Shown here: in pieces, positions 15,650 to 24,842 of the stretch
How the letters are laid out: each line of letters opens with the position of its first letter
Position numbering within the stretch: position 1 is the first letter of the stretch
Assembly (NCBI RefSeq): GCF_015244675.1
Contig: NZ_JABCQO010000003.1
Coordinates: forward strand, 186,001-250,000
Source of the DNA: Gluconobacter cerevisiae
Lineage (GTDB): Bacteria > Pseudomonadota > Alphaproteobacteria > Acetobacterales > Acetobacteraceae
Length of the DNA: 64,000 nucleotides
Direction: 5' to 3'
Translations under genes and position numbers: made by a program
The notes under the pieces: generated by a model
Databases searched by the model: none
Told to the model about the DNA's origin: nothing
The model's input: the letters and a program-made list of their open reading frames with translations, nothing else

Positions 15650-17767
15650 TTATTGCGCGTCCATCAGGCGATGGCTGAGATAGATGGCTTCCAGAGCCCG
15701 TTCATGCGCGACCTCCGCCGCATTGACCGTACCGGCATGGCCGCCTTCCACATCCTCATAATACAAGAAGGGCTGTTTCAGGCTTTCCAGCCGGGCCGCG
15801 AAACGGCGCGCATGGATCGGGCCGACGCGATCATCACGCGTTGACGTGAAAATAAACGGTTCCGGATAAGACACGCCGGCTCTAAGGTTCTGCAAAGGCG
15901 ACATTTTCTGCCAGAATGCGCGCGGCCCAGGCTCCGAGACGCTGCCATACTCGGCAGCCCAAGACGCTCCTGCCGCCATCTGCTCGTAATTCATCATGTC
16001 CAGAAGCGGCACGCCGATGATCGCAGCGTTCCACAGTTCAGGGTGCTGGGTGAACTCTACCCCCGCCAGCAGACCGCCATTGGACCGGCCCCGCAGCCCC
16101 AGATGCCGTGGTGATGTGATGTGGCGCGCCGTCAGGTCGCGGGCGACGGCGGCAAAGTCGTCATAAGCCTTCTGCCGTCCTTCTCGACGCGCGACATCGT
16201 GCCATGCGGGACCAAACTCTCCGCCACCACGGATATTGGCCATGACGTAAACGCCGCCCCGGTCAAACCATGTAATCCCGAGATCGGGATGATAGACTGG
16301 CAGGTAAGACAATCCAAAACCACCATAGGCCGTCATCAGCGTCGGACGTGCGCCGTCCTTCTGCCAGTCTTTGGCGTGCACAATGAAATAGGGAATGGCC
16401 GTCCCATCCGTGCTGGTCACCGACATTTGCTCGACAACCAGACTGGACACATCAAACAGATCAGGCTGGCGGTACAGAGGTTGAGCTGTCTGTGCTGACG
16501 TATTCAGGCTCCAGATCTGTGGCGCCTGAATGAAGCCTTCAAGCTGGAGATATGCCTGCGACAAGCCAGGATCTGACGAAACGATTTCCGCGGCCATATT
16601 CTTTGGAAGATCAATGGACCGCGAAATCCATGCTCCAGTTGCGGCCCTACGAAAGAGCTTCAGGACAGGCTGAACGTTGTCATACAGAACAACCACCAGA
16701 CCCTCTTTTGTCACCGCCAGAGCGTCCCCCATACCATCCCCAACCGTCTGACGGGACGTCGGAGAAAGTATAAGCTGAGGAACGGCAGGATTTTTCAGGT
16801 CTAATGCGACAATGCTGTCAGCGTGAAATGTCTGACCCGACACTGTCCAGCCCTGCAAGAGATGCAAAACCAGTTGGCCATCCAGATAGGACAGGCTGTC
16901 ATATTTTTCCGGCAGAGGCAGCCGGGTCAGCGTCTGCGTTGCAGGATTGAACAGACTGACTTCCGTATGAAAGAAGTCCCGATGACGGCTGATCAGAAAG
17001 AGTTCGTGGCCTTTTTCATCACGCAAGCGCTCCGGCGCCACATCCATATCCGTGATCTGACCACGATAGACTTCGACGGCCTGATCCAGCTTCTGCCCAC
17101 GATGCAAAAGCCGAACCGAATAGGGGTAGCCCGAATGCGTCAGGCCGGCATTGCCCGCCTCCCAGTCCCGCGAGACCAGAATTGTATTGGCATCAACCCA
17201 GATGACCGTCTGTTTCCCGGATGGAAGGTCAAAACCACCTTTTACAAAAGCATCCGATCTCGTGTCATATTCCCGGACCACATGAGCATCTTCTCCTGCC
17301 TGTGACAGAGACATGAGACACAACCGATCCTGCGGACCAAGGCAGTCCAGACCTTCCATGACCCAGTTGGTATGCTCTTTGTGCGCCAGCGCATCGAGAT
17401 CGAAACGCGTTTTCCATTTCGGATGGCCGGACTGGAAGGAAGAGGTGGACGCGCTACGCCATATCCCGCGGATATGCCGATCATCCTGCCAGAAATTCCA
17501 GATTTCCCCGCCCTGCTGTGTCGGGAGCGCAAGACGTGCCGGGGATTGCTGGGCCGTCAGGATTTTCTGGTAGAGAGGCTTGTAGCGGGGATCAGAAGTG
17601 AGCGTCGCTTCTGTGTGGGCGTTCTGTGCCCTCACCCACTCCAAAGCCTTGGCACCATCCGTCTGACTGAGTTCGGCAGGTGATGGAAGAGAAGATGGAC
17701 CCGCATAGGCTGCCAGAGGCAGAATGGAGAGAGACAGACAAAGTGCTCTCGCAAGAACAGAAGACAT
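15650..17767 (-). CDS. Prolyl oligopeptidase family (S9) secreted peptidase
   Basis: 705 aa. The N-terminus MSSVLARALCLSLSILPLAAYA is a clear Sec signal peptide, so the enzyme should be periplasmic or secreted. The middle is a beta-propeller; the C-terminal alpha/beta hydrolase domain carries Ser562 in GRSNGG, Asp in TSTRDDRVGP and His in EGGHAG. The phrase YGGFGLSY and NIRGGGEFGPAWH are typical of S9A members, which cut short peptides after proline. It is last in a minus-strand run after motB-motA with a 50-bp gap, but a functional link to motility is not implied. Confidence 0.92.
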   Translation of the reverse strand: MSSVLARALCLSLSILPLAAYAGPSSLPSPAELSQTDGAKALEWVRAQNAHTEATLTSDPRYKPLYQKILTAQQSPARLALPTQQGGEIWNFWQDDRHIRGIWRSASTSSFQSGHPKWKTRFDLDALAHKEHTNWVMEGLDCLGPQDRLCLMSLSQAGEDAHVVREYDTRSDAFVKGGFDLPSGKQTVIWVDANTILVSRDWEAGNAGLTHSGYPYSVRLLHRGQKLDQAVEVYRGQITDMDVAPERLRDEKGHELFLISRHRDFFHTEVSLFNPATQTLTRLPLPEKYDSLSYLDGQLVLHLLQGWTVSGQTFHADSIVALDLKNPAVPQLILSPTSRQTVGDGMGDALAVTKEGLVVVLYDNVQPVLKLFRRAATGAWISRSIDLPKNMAAEIVSSDPGLSQAYLQLEGFIQAPQIWSLNTSAQTAQPLYRQPDLFDVSSLVVEQMSVTSTDGTAIPYFIVHAKDWQKDGARPTLMTAYGGFGLSYLPVYHPDLGITWFDRGGVYVMANIRGGGEFGPAWHDVARREGRQKAYDDFAAVARDLTARHITSPRHLGLRGRSNGGLLAGVEFTQHPELWNAAIIGVPLLDMMNYEQMAAGASWAAEYGSVSEPGPRAFWQKMSPLQNLRAGVSYPEPFIFTSTRDDRVGPIHARRFAARLESLKQPFLYYEDVEGGHAGTVNAAEVAHERALEAIYLSHRLMDAQ

Positions 17768-17819
17768 GGAACGCCTTTACGATACCGACAATATCGGCAT
17801 CGTAAAGACATCCGGTCGA

Positions 17820-18686
17820 TCAGGCCACAGCTGCTGCGCTGACGGCTTCTTCCACTTCCTGAAAGCTCGGCATCAGATCAGACGGAATGCTCTTGCGACC
17901 GATCTCGACACTGACCTGAGGAGCATTGCCCTGAAGATGCGCCACAATCACGGATCGCACGAGATCGAGATAAGAGGCCTCTTCCTCAACCACGCCTCCC
18001 AGCCGACTGGCGATGGGGGCGACAATTCCGTAGGCAAGAAGAATACCAAGGAATGTTCCCACCAGAGCGCCTGCAATCATTTCACCTAGGACGATGGGAG
18101 GCTTGCTGATGGAGGCCATGGTCTTGATCACACCGAGAACGGCCGCCACGATCCCAAGCGCCGGCAGCGCATCGGAAATGGACTGAAGCGCATGAGATAG
18201 ATGCATTTCCTCACGCATGTTTTTCTTGAGTTCATTCCCCATTACTTCATCCATCTGATATGGATCGGTAGCGTTCATACCTGCCATCCGCAGGTAATCG
18301 CAGATGAACGAACAGACATGGGAATTGTCCCGGATTTTCGGAAAAGCGCTGAAGACCGTGCTGCCCTGAGGATCTTCGATATGGGCTTCAAGCGCCATGA
18401 ACCCTTTGGAAGAAGCCAGCTTCGCAATATGAAACAGCAGGCTCAAAAGATCGACATAGTCTGAACGGCCATATTGTGAGCCTTTCATAGCCTTCTTGAG
18501 GCCCCCCGGCAGGTGCTTCACGGCCGCCATGGAGTTGGCCATCAGAAAGGTTCCGACGGCGGCACCCAGAATGGTCAGAAGCTCGAAGGGCATTGAGGAG
18601 ACGAGGGGACCGATGGCCCCTCCGGATGCCACGAACGATCCGAAAACACAGCCCAGAACAACAACCAGACCGATAATGATGAACAT
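17820..18686 (-). CDS. motA: Flagellar motor stator protein MotA
   Basis: 288 aa inner membrane protein with four membrane spans. It forms the proton-driven stator with MotB. The first spans are MFIIIGLVVVLGCVFGSFVASGG and a second around FELLTILGAAVGTFL. The last pair includes SDALPALGIVAAVLGVIKTM and GALVGTFLGILLAYGIVAPIA, which hold the conserved prolines. The long cytoplasmic loop between spans 2 and 3 carries the charged residues that contact the rotor. It follows motB with 26 bases between, so it is second in the pair, opposite to the usual motA-motB order. Confidence 0.95.
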   Translation of the reverse strand: MFIIIGLVVVLGCVFGSFVASGGAIGPLVSSMPFELLTILGAAVGTFLMANSMAAVKHLPGGLKKAMKGSQYGRSDYVDLLSLLFHIAKLASSKGFMALEAHIEDPQGSTVFSAFPKIRDNSHVCSFICDYLRMAGMNATDPYQMDEVMGNELKKNMREEMHLSHALQSISDALPALGIVAAVLGVIKTMASISKPPIVLGEMIAGALVGTFLGILLAYGIVAPIASRLGGVVEEEASYLDLVRSVIVAHLQGNAPQVSVEIGRKSIPSDLMPSFQEVEEAVSAAAVA

Positions 18687-18712
18687 TCGAAAACTTCCTG
18701 ACTGACCTGAAT

Positions 18713-19663
18713 TTATTGAGAAATATCGGGCGACAGCACCAGCACGATGCGACGGTTCCGCGGGCTGAGAGGCTGAGCAGGATCAAAAAGATTCCGATCG
18801 GCATACCCGCTTACGGATTTTAGCCGCCCATCGGGAAAACCGTTCTGAACCACCAGATCCCGCACAGCGACCGCCCTTGAACTCGACAGGCTCCAGTTGC
18901 TCATCTGTCCGGGACGGTAGGGCGCAGCATCCGTGTAACCGGCGATGGACAGCTTGCCATGCAATTTTTCGAGATAAGGCACGATAGTCTTGATCAACTG
19001 AACCGCATGAGCGTCAGGCGTAGACTTGCCCAAAGCGAACATCGGTTGATGATCGGAATCTGCAATCTGGATATGAAGACCATCATCGCCTGCTGAAACC
19101 GAGACCTGCGAGCGGACATCGGCCAGTTCCGGCGCATTGCTGATCAGAGCTTGAATTTTCTGGGCCGCAGCCATTCTGGCAGCCTGTTCGGCCTTCTGGT
19201 CTGCATTCTGGGGAGAAGACGTGACAGGCGGTTCGCCGGGCTGGATCTGATTGTCATGAAGCACGACGATCTGGGCCGTATGAGCACTGGAGGCAGCCTG
19301 GTCTTTGGCAGTCTGCGCGCCGGAAGCCCCCCCCTGAACGGGTTTTCCATACTGATCTTTACCAGGCTTCAGAGCGACCGCTTTTGTTTCCAGAGAAACG
19401 GGCTCGGGGGCCGCAGGCAGAACATTATCCACGGGTGGCGGCATATCTTTCCAGACTGCCATCGGGTTGAAAAAGTTGGCGATACCCTTTCGCTGTTCTT
19501 CCGTCGTGGCATTAATGAGCCACATGACCAGAAAGAACGCCATCATGGCCGTTACGAAATCGGCGTAGGCGATTTTCCATGCCCCGCCGTGATGGCCACC
19601 TTCAACAACGTCAAAACGTTTGATGATGATCTTTCGTACTTCTTTGCCGTTCTGGTTGGACAT
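18713..19663 (-). CDS. motB: Flagellar motor stator protein MotB
   Basis: 316 aa. The single N-terminal span AYADFVTAMMAFFLVMWLIN contains the proton-carrying Asp35. A linker rich in Ala, Gln and Pro (residues about 75-190) follows. The C-terminal OmpA-like peptidoglycan-binding domain includes LSIAGYTDAAPY and SLSSSRAVAVRDLV, and ends in NRRIVLVLSP. The stator would be proton- rather than sodium-type by default, but the ion cannot be fixed from this. It lies just after the GT39 gene (50-bp gap) and before motA. Confidence 0.95.
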   Translation of the reverse strand: MSNQNGKEVRKIIIKRFDVVEGGHHGGAWKIAYADFVTAMMAFFLVMWLINATTEEQRKGIANFFNPMAVWKDMPPPVDNVLPAAPEPVSLETKAVALKPGKDQYGKPVQGGASGAQTAKDQAASSAHTAQIVVLHDNQIQPGEPPVTSSPQNADQKAEQAARMAAAQKIQALISNAPELADVRSQVSVSAGDDGLHIQIADSDHQPMFALGKSTPDAHAVQLIKTIVPYLEKLHGKLSIAGYTDAAPYRPGQMSNWSLSSSRAVAVRDLVVQNGFPDGRLKSVSGYADRNLFDPAQPLSPRNRRIVLVLSPDISQ

Positions 19664-19713
19664 CCCGCCTCCTGAATGACCTCAGTATGGCAGGCGAGTT
19701 CTTAAGGAGAGGT

Positions 19714-21114
19714 TTAAGAACGCTCCGGCAACCGCACGCCTGTGACAAAATCCGGCTCATGCAGCGTGTAACAGCGGATGGCCTGGCCTCTGACTTCGCG
19801 ACAGGATGTTGCAGTCTCCTGCCCCTCCTCACCATGCCTCTGTTCTTCAATCACAACCGTTTTTGCTGCTGCTGCCGCAGGCAGGCGGAAAAGGTGCCAG
19901 CGTGGATCCGTTCCGATAACAGGCAGAATATTCTGCGTGAATGCCAGACGGGACGCCAGACCATAATCCTCTGCTGCCAGAACCGTCGCGCCTTGCGCTT
20001 TTGCCTGCAAAGCAACCTTCCGGGAAAACTCATCCCATCCTCCTGTAAGACGCAATACCGGATCGCGATGCGGAACAAGATGGAGCGGCGAAAATATCGC
20101 CTGAATGCAAACGATCATGGTGATGACCAGGCCGCTGACAACAGGCCAGCGAATACGCCATCCGGCTTCAAGGGCGGCGATGGCAAGCACCGGATAGATG
20201 ACGGCAGGCCAGTTTGGCTGTACCCGGTCTCCGAAAGCATGAGTGACAAACACGACTGTCGGCACCAGAGCCAGCCACGCCAGAAGCCGGTTACGCTTGA
20301 GACATACCCACAGCCCGACCGCAAACAGGATAAAAATAAGCGGCGTGGCAAGTCCGATCTGTCCGCCGATCAGTTCCCCCATGAACTGAAGCGCCCGCGC
20401 CGGATGCCAGTCGCCCGTCCGCCCTCCCTGCCTGATAAAGCTGGCCCAGTGATGTCCCGCATTCCAAACAATGACAGGCGACATCGCCATAAACAGCCCC
20501 GGAAGAGCCAGCCAGGGACCGGGCTGCTGGCGCAGACGTTTCGTCGTAAGAACCGCCCCTCCCAGCCCAAGACCGATCAGGACGGCGGTATATTTTGAAT
20601 CAAACGCCAGCCCCAGTAAAAGGCCAGATCCGACCCACCATGGAAGAGCTGCGCGAGGTGTCAGTGCCGGGTCGATCGCGCGACTGAGTGTGTAGAGAAA
20701 CAGCGTGATGAAGAACAGCAGCGGCGTATCGGGCGTCATCGTCGCAGCACCCAGACCGAGCATCAGAGTGGCATTCAGCAAAAGCGCAGCATTGAGCCCT
20801 GATTGCGGCCACGAACAGTCGGGTAACAGCCGTCGCGCCGCGTGATACAGCGCCCAGCTTCCCGGCAAAACAGAAAGTGGCCCAAGCAAACGAACACCCA
20901 GCGTCGTGTCCCCGCCGAGCCACGTTCCAATACCGATCCACAGAGCCACCATGAACGGATGGTCCAGATAGCCGGGCTGAAGATTGCGCGACCAGACCCA
21001 GTAATACGCCTCGTCCGGCGTCAATGGCACACTGGCTGCAAGGTACAGACGGATGATCGTCAGCCCAGCCAGAAGCCCCCAAAACAGCCGGGTATTCCTT
21101 ACATTTTCACTCAT
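19714..21114 (-). CDS. ArnT/PMT-like glycosyltransferase (GT39/83 type)
   Basis: 466 aa polytopic membrane enzyme with about ten or more hydrophobic spans. The first loop has the acidic motif PLTPDEAYYWVWSRNLQPGYLDHPFMV, the hallmark of PMT_2-type transferases that use polyprenyl-phosphate sugars. The acceptor (lipid A, protein or polysaccharide) is not evident. The start at MSENVRN lies five bases after the stop of the polyprenol-phosphate sugar synthase, so the two genes should act together: one makes the lipid-linked sugar, this one transfers it in the periplasm. An in-frame upstream extension into that gene lacks family features. Confidence 0.9.
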   Translation of the reverse strand: MSENVRNTRLFWGLLAGLTIIRLYLAASVPLTPDEAYYWVWSRNLQPGYLDHPFMVALWIGIGTWLGGDTTLGVRLLGPLSVLPGSWALYHAARRLLPDCSWPQSGLNAALLLNATLMLGLGAATMTPDTPLLFFITLFLYTLSRAIDPALTPRAALPWWVGSGLLLGLAFDSKYTAVLIGLGLGGAVLTTKRLRQQPGPWLALPGLFMAMSPVIVWNAGHHWASFIRQGGRTGDWHPARALQFMGELIGGQIGLATPLIFILFAVGLWVCLKRNRLLAWLALVPTVVFVTHAFGDRVQPNWPAVIYPVLAIAALEAGWRIRWPVVSGLVITMIVCIQAIFSPLHLVPHRDPVLRLTGGWDEFSRKVALQAKAQGATVLAAEDYGLASRLAFTQNILPVIGTDPRWHLFRLPAAAAAKTVVIEEQRHGEEGQETATSCREVRGQAIRCYTLHEPDFVTGVRLPERS

Positions 21115-21118
21115 GGTC

Positions 21119-22225
21119 TCAGCGCCAGACCAGCGTGGAGGACACCGCATAGTTCCAGACCACACCAACCACGGCTCCCGCCGCAGACGAGCGGTCCCAA
21201 TGACCATGACCTGCACTGTCCAGCATCATCCGGGCAATGCCAATATTGGCGACGGCACCCAGAGAACAAACTGCAATGAAGATGGCCAGCCCCCTCCAGA
21301 GCTTTTGCCCTTTGAGGCGGCGATCATGATAGGTGAAGCGGTTGTTCAGCAGAAAATTTGTCAGGATCGCGACAGCGGTTCCGGCGAGTTGTGCCCAGGA
21401 AAAGTTCAGGGCGCATGCTCTTCCCAGATTCAGAACGCTCACATTTACGACGACGCCGATAAGCCCGACCAACGCGAAGGCCATGAAGCGTGTTGGCAGC
21501 CAACCATATGTCAGCTTGTCGAGCAGCATGGTCGCAAACTGAAGCAGCACCACGACATCAAGTTTGCTTTCGCCCGCAAGGCGGGGGCGGAAGACGAACG
21601 GCACCTCGACAATCCGGACGGTTTTAGGAGCCGACATCACCAGATCGAGCAGGATCTTGAATCCCGTCCCGGATAGGCGCGGCAGCAGGGATTCAAAAAG
21701 ATCCCGGCGCATGGCGAAGAAACCGCTCATCGGATCGCTCAGCGGATGCGGCATAACGGCCTGCGCGGCCTTGATGCCTGCATCCGAAAGGAGATGTCTC
21801 CAACGTCCGGCCAGTCCACCACTATCGCCGCCATCGACATGGCGGCTGGCTACGACCAGTTCAGCACCGCTTTGCAATTCGGCCAACATGGTCCGCAGAA
21901 CGGATTCATCATGTTGCAAATCGCCGTCCATAACTGCAACCAAAGGCGCGCTGGAAGACAGAATGCCTTCGATTACGGCAGAGGACAGACCGCGGCGACC
22001 AACCCGGCGCAGCAGGCGGACCCTCGGGTCCAGACACGCAAGACGGGAAACCTCATCCGCCGTACCATCAGGTGAGTTGTCATCAACGAAAATAACTTCC
22101 CATGCATTCCCTTCAAGCGCTCCCTCCAGTGCCGCAACCATCGGCGCCACATTGGAAACCTCATTGTAGCAGGGAACAACGACGCTCAGTTCGGCCGGAA
22201 GCGGCAGCAGCCGGGAAGCGATCAT
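21119..22225 (-). CDS. GT2 polyprenol-phosphate sugar synthase with GtrA domain
   Basis: 368 aa. Residues about 10-235 are a GT2 (dolichol-phosphate mannose synthase type) domain: VVVPCYNEVSNV, FVDDNSPDGT, and DGDLQH as the metal-binding site. Residues about 240-368 form four membrane spans of the GtrA/DPMS-TMD type (FMAFALVGLIGVVVNVSVLNLG, then LAGTAVAILTNFLLNNRFTY). Such fusions make a polyprenyl-phosphate sugar and probably present or flip it. Its partner, the ArnT-like transferase, follows by five bases. The sugar, mannose or another hexose, is not predictable. Confidence 0.9.
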   Translation of the reverse strand: MIASRLLPLPAELSVVVPCYNEVSNVAPMVAALEGALEGNAWEVIFVDDNSPDGTADEVSRLACLDPRVRLLRRVGRRGLSSAVIEGILSSSAPLVAVMDGDLQHDESVLRTMLAELQSGAELVVASRHVDGGDSGGLAGRWRHLLSDAGIKAAQAVMPHPLSDPMSGFFAMRRDLFESLLPRLSGTGFKILLDLVMSAPKTVRIVEVPFVFRPRLAGESKLDVVVLLQFATMLLDKLTYGWLPTRFMAFALVGLIGVVVNVSVLNLGRACALNFSWAQLAGTAVAILTNFLLNNRFTYHDRRLKGQKLWRGLAIFIAVCSLGAVANIGIARMMLDSAGHGHWDRSSAAGAVVGVVWNYAVSSTLVWR

Positions 22226-22237
22226 GGCGTCAGCCGG

Positions 22238-22720
22238 TCAGATCGGCACGCCGGCAAGATCGCGGCTCGTATGGATGGTCTGGAGGGTCTGGACGCGGAC
22301 GACGTGCGGGCTGTCAGTCAGCAGGCGTGTCAGGGCGTTCTGATGGGCGGCGTCACGGGCGACCAGGCGCACGAGAAAATCTCCGCCGCCGCGGATCATG
22401 TGGCATTCACGCGTCTCAGGCCATGCGCCGACCTGCGCTTCGAAGGCCTCGAGAACGCTTCCCTTCTGGCTCTCAAGACCAATCAGGGCATAGAAGTTCA
22501 GGGACCAGCCCAGCAGGGCAGCATCCACTTCGGCATGATACCCCTTGACGATTCCCAGCTCCTCAAGCCGACGGACCCGCCTTAGACAGGGAGGCGCGGA
22601 AATGCCCGTACGACGGGCGAGTTCCACGTTGGTCATGCGACCATCGGCCTGGAGTTCGGCAATGATCTGCCGGTCGATGGCATCCAGTTCAATCGGTGCG
22701 GAGTGCGGAGAAGCGTTCAT
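22238..22720 (-). CDS. Lrp/AsnC family transcriptional regulator
   Basis: 160 aa. The N-terminal HTH (ELDAIDRQIIAELQADGRMTNVELARRTGISAPPCLRRVRRLEE) is followed by the RAM/AsnC ligand domain with RECHMIRGGGDFLVRLVARD. These regulators respond to amino acids and form octamers. It is divergent from trxB; the 99-bp gap contains TGACGTATATGTCA, a small inverted repeat near its start that could be an autoregulatory site. The target genes are unknown. Confidence 0.93.
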   Translation of the reverse strand: MNASPHSAPIELDAIDRQIIAELQADGRMTNVELARRTGISAPPCLRRVRRLEELGIVKGYHAEVDAALLGWSLNFYALIGLESQKGSVLEAFEAQVGAWPETRECHMIRGGGDFLVRLVARDAAHQNALTRLLTDSPHVVRVQTLQTIHTSRDLAGVPI

Positions 22721-22727
22721 TTCAATC

Positions 22728-22745
22728 TGACGTATATGTCAGCCG
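22728..22745. promoter_or_regulatory. Possible operator upstream of lrp and trxB
   Basis: The divergent 99-bp region between the Lrp-type gene and trxB holds an imperfect palindrome, TGACGTATATGTCA, close to the lrp start codon. Lrp proteins commonly autoregulate from such positions. Only the symmetry is seen; binding is inference. Confidence 0.25.
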
Positions 22746-22819
22746 ACATGATCCGCAAAGATGGCACATGCGTCCGAAGTCCCTATATGAAGGGGCCTGA
22801 TATCATTTGAGGACCAATC

Positions 22820-23794
22820 ATGCCCGAAATCCATCATACGGATCTGCTGGTCGTGGGCGCTGGCCCTGCTGGCTACACGGCGGCAATCTACGCGGCCCGC
22901 GCAAGTCTTAAGCCGATTCTCGTGACCGGAATGCAGCCCGGTGGTCAGCTGACAATTACAACGGATGTGGAAAACTACCCTGGCTTTGCGACTCCTGTGC
23001 AGGGTCCCTGGCTGATGGAGCAGATGCGCGCGCAGGCCGAGCATGTCGGAACGCGCCTGATTTATGACCTGATCGTTCAGGCCGATCTGAAGAAAGGCCC
23101 GGGGCCAGATGGGTATTTCCGGCTGATCGGAGATTCGGGGGACGAGTTCCGGGCCCGGACTGTCGTGATCGCTACGGGCGCGCAGGCCCGGTGGCTTGGC
23201 CTCGAATCGGAAAAACGTCTTCAGCGCGGCGGTGTCTCTGCTTGTGCGACCTGTGATGGATTCTTCTATCGCGGTAAGACGGTGGCCGTGATCGGCGGCG
23301 GCAATACAGCAGTCGAAGAAGCCCTGTATCTGACGCATCATGCCGACAAAGTGCACCTGATCCATCGCCGGGACAGTCTGCGGGCCGAGCGCATCCTTCA
23401 GGAGCGTCTGTTCTCCAACCCGAAAATCGAAGTGCACTGGAATCAGGCCGTCGAAGAGGTTCTGGGTTCAGGCGAACCGGAAGTGGTCTGCGGGATCGCA
23501 CTGAAAGACACCCAGACAGGCGCACTCTCCAGACTGAACGTCGACGGCGTTTTCGTCGCCATCGGCCATACGCCGAACACGGGTCCTTTCCTGCATGAAG
23601 TCGCCTGTGACAGCGATGGATATATCCTGACCGAAAGCGGCGGAACTGAAACATCCGTCAAAGGCGTGTTTGCGGCAGGTGACATTCAGGATCGTATTTT
23701 CCGGCAGGCCGTCACCGCGGCCGGAACAGGCTGCATGGCCGCTCTGGAAGCAGAACGATATCTTTCTGGCATACCTGCCATGACAAAAACTTGA
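22820..23794 (+). CDS. trxB: Thioredoxin reductase
   Basis: 324 aa flavoenzyme that reduces thioredoxin with NADPH. The FAD-binding GAGPAGYTAAIYAARA opens the protein, the redox disulfide is Cys142-Ala-Thr-Cys145 in CATCDGF, the NADPH site is IGGGNTAVEEALYL, and the second FAD contact is FAAGDIQDRIFRQAVTAAGTG. Length and all key residues are intact. GAGGACC precedes the ATG as a ribosome binding site. A LysR gene follows in the same direction after a 118-bp gap. Confidence 0.97.
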   Translation: MPEIHHTDLLVVGAGPAGYTAAIYAARASLKPILVTGMQPGGQLTITTDVENYPGFATPVQGPWLMEQMRAQAEHVGTRLIYDLIVQADLKKGPGPDGYFRLIGDSGDEFRARTVVIATGAQARWLGLESEKRLQRGGVSACATCDGFFYRGKTVAVIGGGNTAVEEALYLTHHADKVHLIHRRDSLRAERILQERLFSNPKIEVHWNQAVEEVLGSGEPEVVCGIALKDTQTGALSRLNVDGVFVAIGHTPNTGPFLHEVACDSDGYILTESGGTETSVKGVFAAGDIQDRIFRQAVTAAGTGCMAALEAERYLSGIPAMTKT

Positions 23795-23912
23795 CCCTCG
23801 CGCGTGCTTCAGACAGTTTCGTCCATTCAACGACATATCTTGACGGATAACGCCGGGACATATGGGTAAAAAGGACGAGGACCGTCGCCTTGGCGAACGG
23901 GGAGAAAACCAG

Positions 23913-24812
23913 ATGGACTGGGACAAGCTGCGGATTTTTCACGCTGTAGCTGAAGCCGGCTCCTTTACTCATGCCGGTGACCGGCTGGGACTGAGCCAGT
24001 CGGCAGTATCCCGGCAGATTTCCGCGCTTGAAGACGTCCTGCGCGTGCCGCTGTTCCATCGGCATGCGCGCGGGCTGATTCTGACGGAACAGGGTGATGT
24101 CCTGAACCGTACGGTCCGCGAAGTCTTTTCGAAGCTGGCCCTGACTCAGGCTTTCCTGAGCGAAAGTAAGGAGCGGGCCGCGGGGAAAATCAAGATCACC
24201 ACGACAACAGGTTTCGGCCTGTCATGGCTTTCTCCGCGCCTGAACCGGTTTCTTGAACTGCATCCCGACATCGAAGTCACGCTTCTGCTCGAAGATGCCG
24301 ATCTGGATCTGGGTATGCGTGAGGCAGATGTCGCTATCCGACTGCACCCGCCCACACAGCCCGATCTGGTGCAGCGTCATCTCGCTAATTTCCCCATGCC
24401 GATTTATGCAAGCGCCGCATATCTTGAGCGCCACGGGACACCACAGTCTATCGAAGATCTGGCTCATCATCAGATCATCAGCTTTGCAGGGTGGCATCTG
24501 CCACTGCCCAATGTGAACTGGTTGCTTGATCTTCTGCGTCAGGAAGGTGTTGCACGGCAGGGCAGCCGTCGTCTGGCGATCAACAACATCTCGGCCGTCG
24601 CGAATGCTATTGCAGCCGGGACAGGCATCGGGTCCCTGCCCCTTTACGCGGCTGCAGGTTATCCAGATCTGGTCCGTATTCTGCCGGACCAGCAGGTACC
24701 TCTGGTAGAAGCCTATTTTGTCTACCCTGAAGAATTGCGGACATCAAAGCGGATTGCGGTCTTCAGGGATTTTCTGCTTTCCGAAATCAGCAACCTCAAA
24801 GGCCAGGACTAA
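23913..24812 (+). CDS. LysR family transcriptional regulator
   Basis: 299 aa. An N-terminal winged HTH (MDWDKLRIFHAVAEAGSFTHAGDRLGLSQSAVSRQISALE) is followed by a LysR substrate-binding domain (KIKITTTTGFGLSWLSPRLNRF and so on). The start at ATG 23913 is preferred to an upstream one at 23862 because GGGGAG lies at ideal spacing and the protein then begins at the usual family N-terminus. It follows trxB on the same strand; that pairing is frequent in alphaproteobacteria, so a role in redox gene control is possible but unproven. Confidence 0.92.
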   Translation: MDWDKLRIFHAVAEAGSFTHAGDRLGLSQSAVSRQISALEDVLRVPLFHRHARGLILTEQGDVLNRTVREVFSKLALTQAFLSESKERAAGKIKITTTTGFGLSWLSPRLNRFLELHPDIEVTLLLEDADLDLGMREADVAIRLHPPTQPDLVQRHLANFPMPIYASAAYLERHGTPQSIEDLAHHQIISFAGWHLPLPNVNWLLDLLRQEGVARQGSRRLAINNISAVANAIAAGTGIGSLPLYAAAGYPDLVRILPDQQVPLVEAYFVYPEELRTSKRIAVFRDFLLSEISNLKGQD

Positions 24813-24814
24813 GG

Positions 24815-24842
24815 ATAAAAAATCAGGGGGCTTTATGCCTCC
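24815..24842 (-). terminator. Intrinsic terminator downstream of the small secreted ORF
   Basis: On the minus strand GGAGGC-ATAAA-GCCCCC forms a 6-bp stem (one G-U pair) followed by TGATTTTTTAT. It begins right at the stop codon of the preceding small gene, so it would end the sppA-ihfB-small ORF transcript. On the plus strand it also sits ten bases after the lysR stop but lacks a T-run there. Confidence 0.75.
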
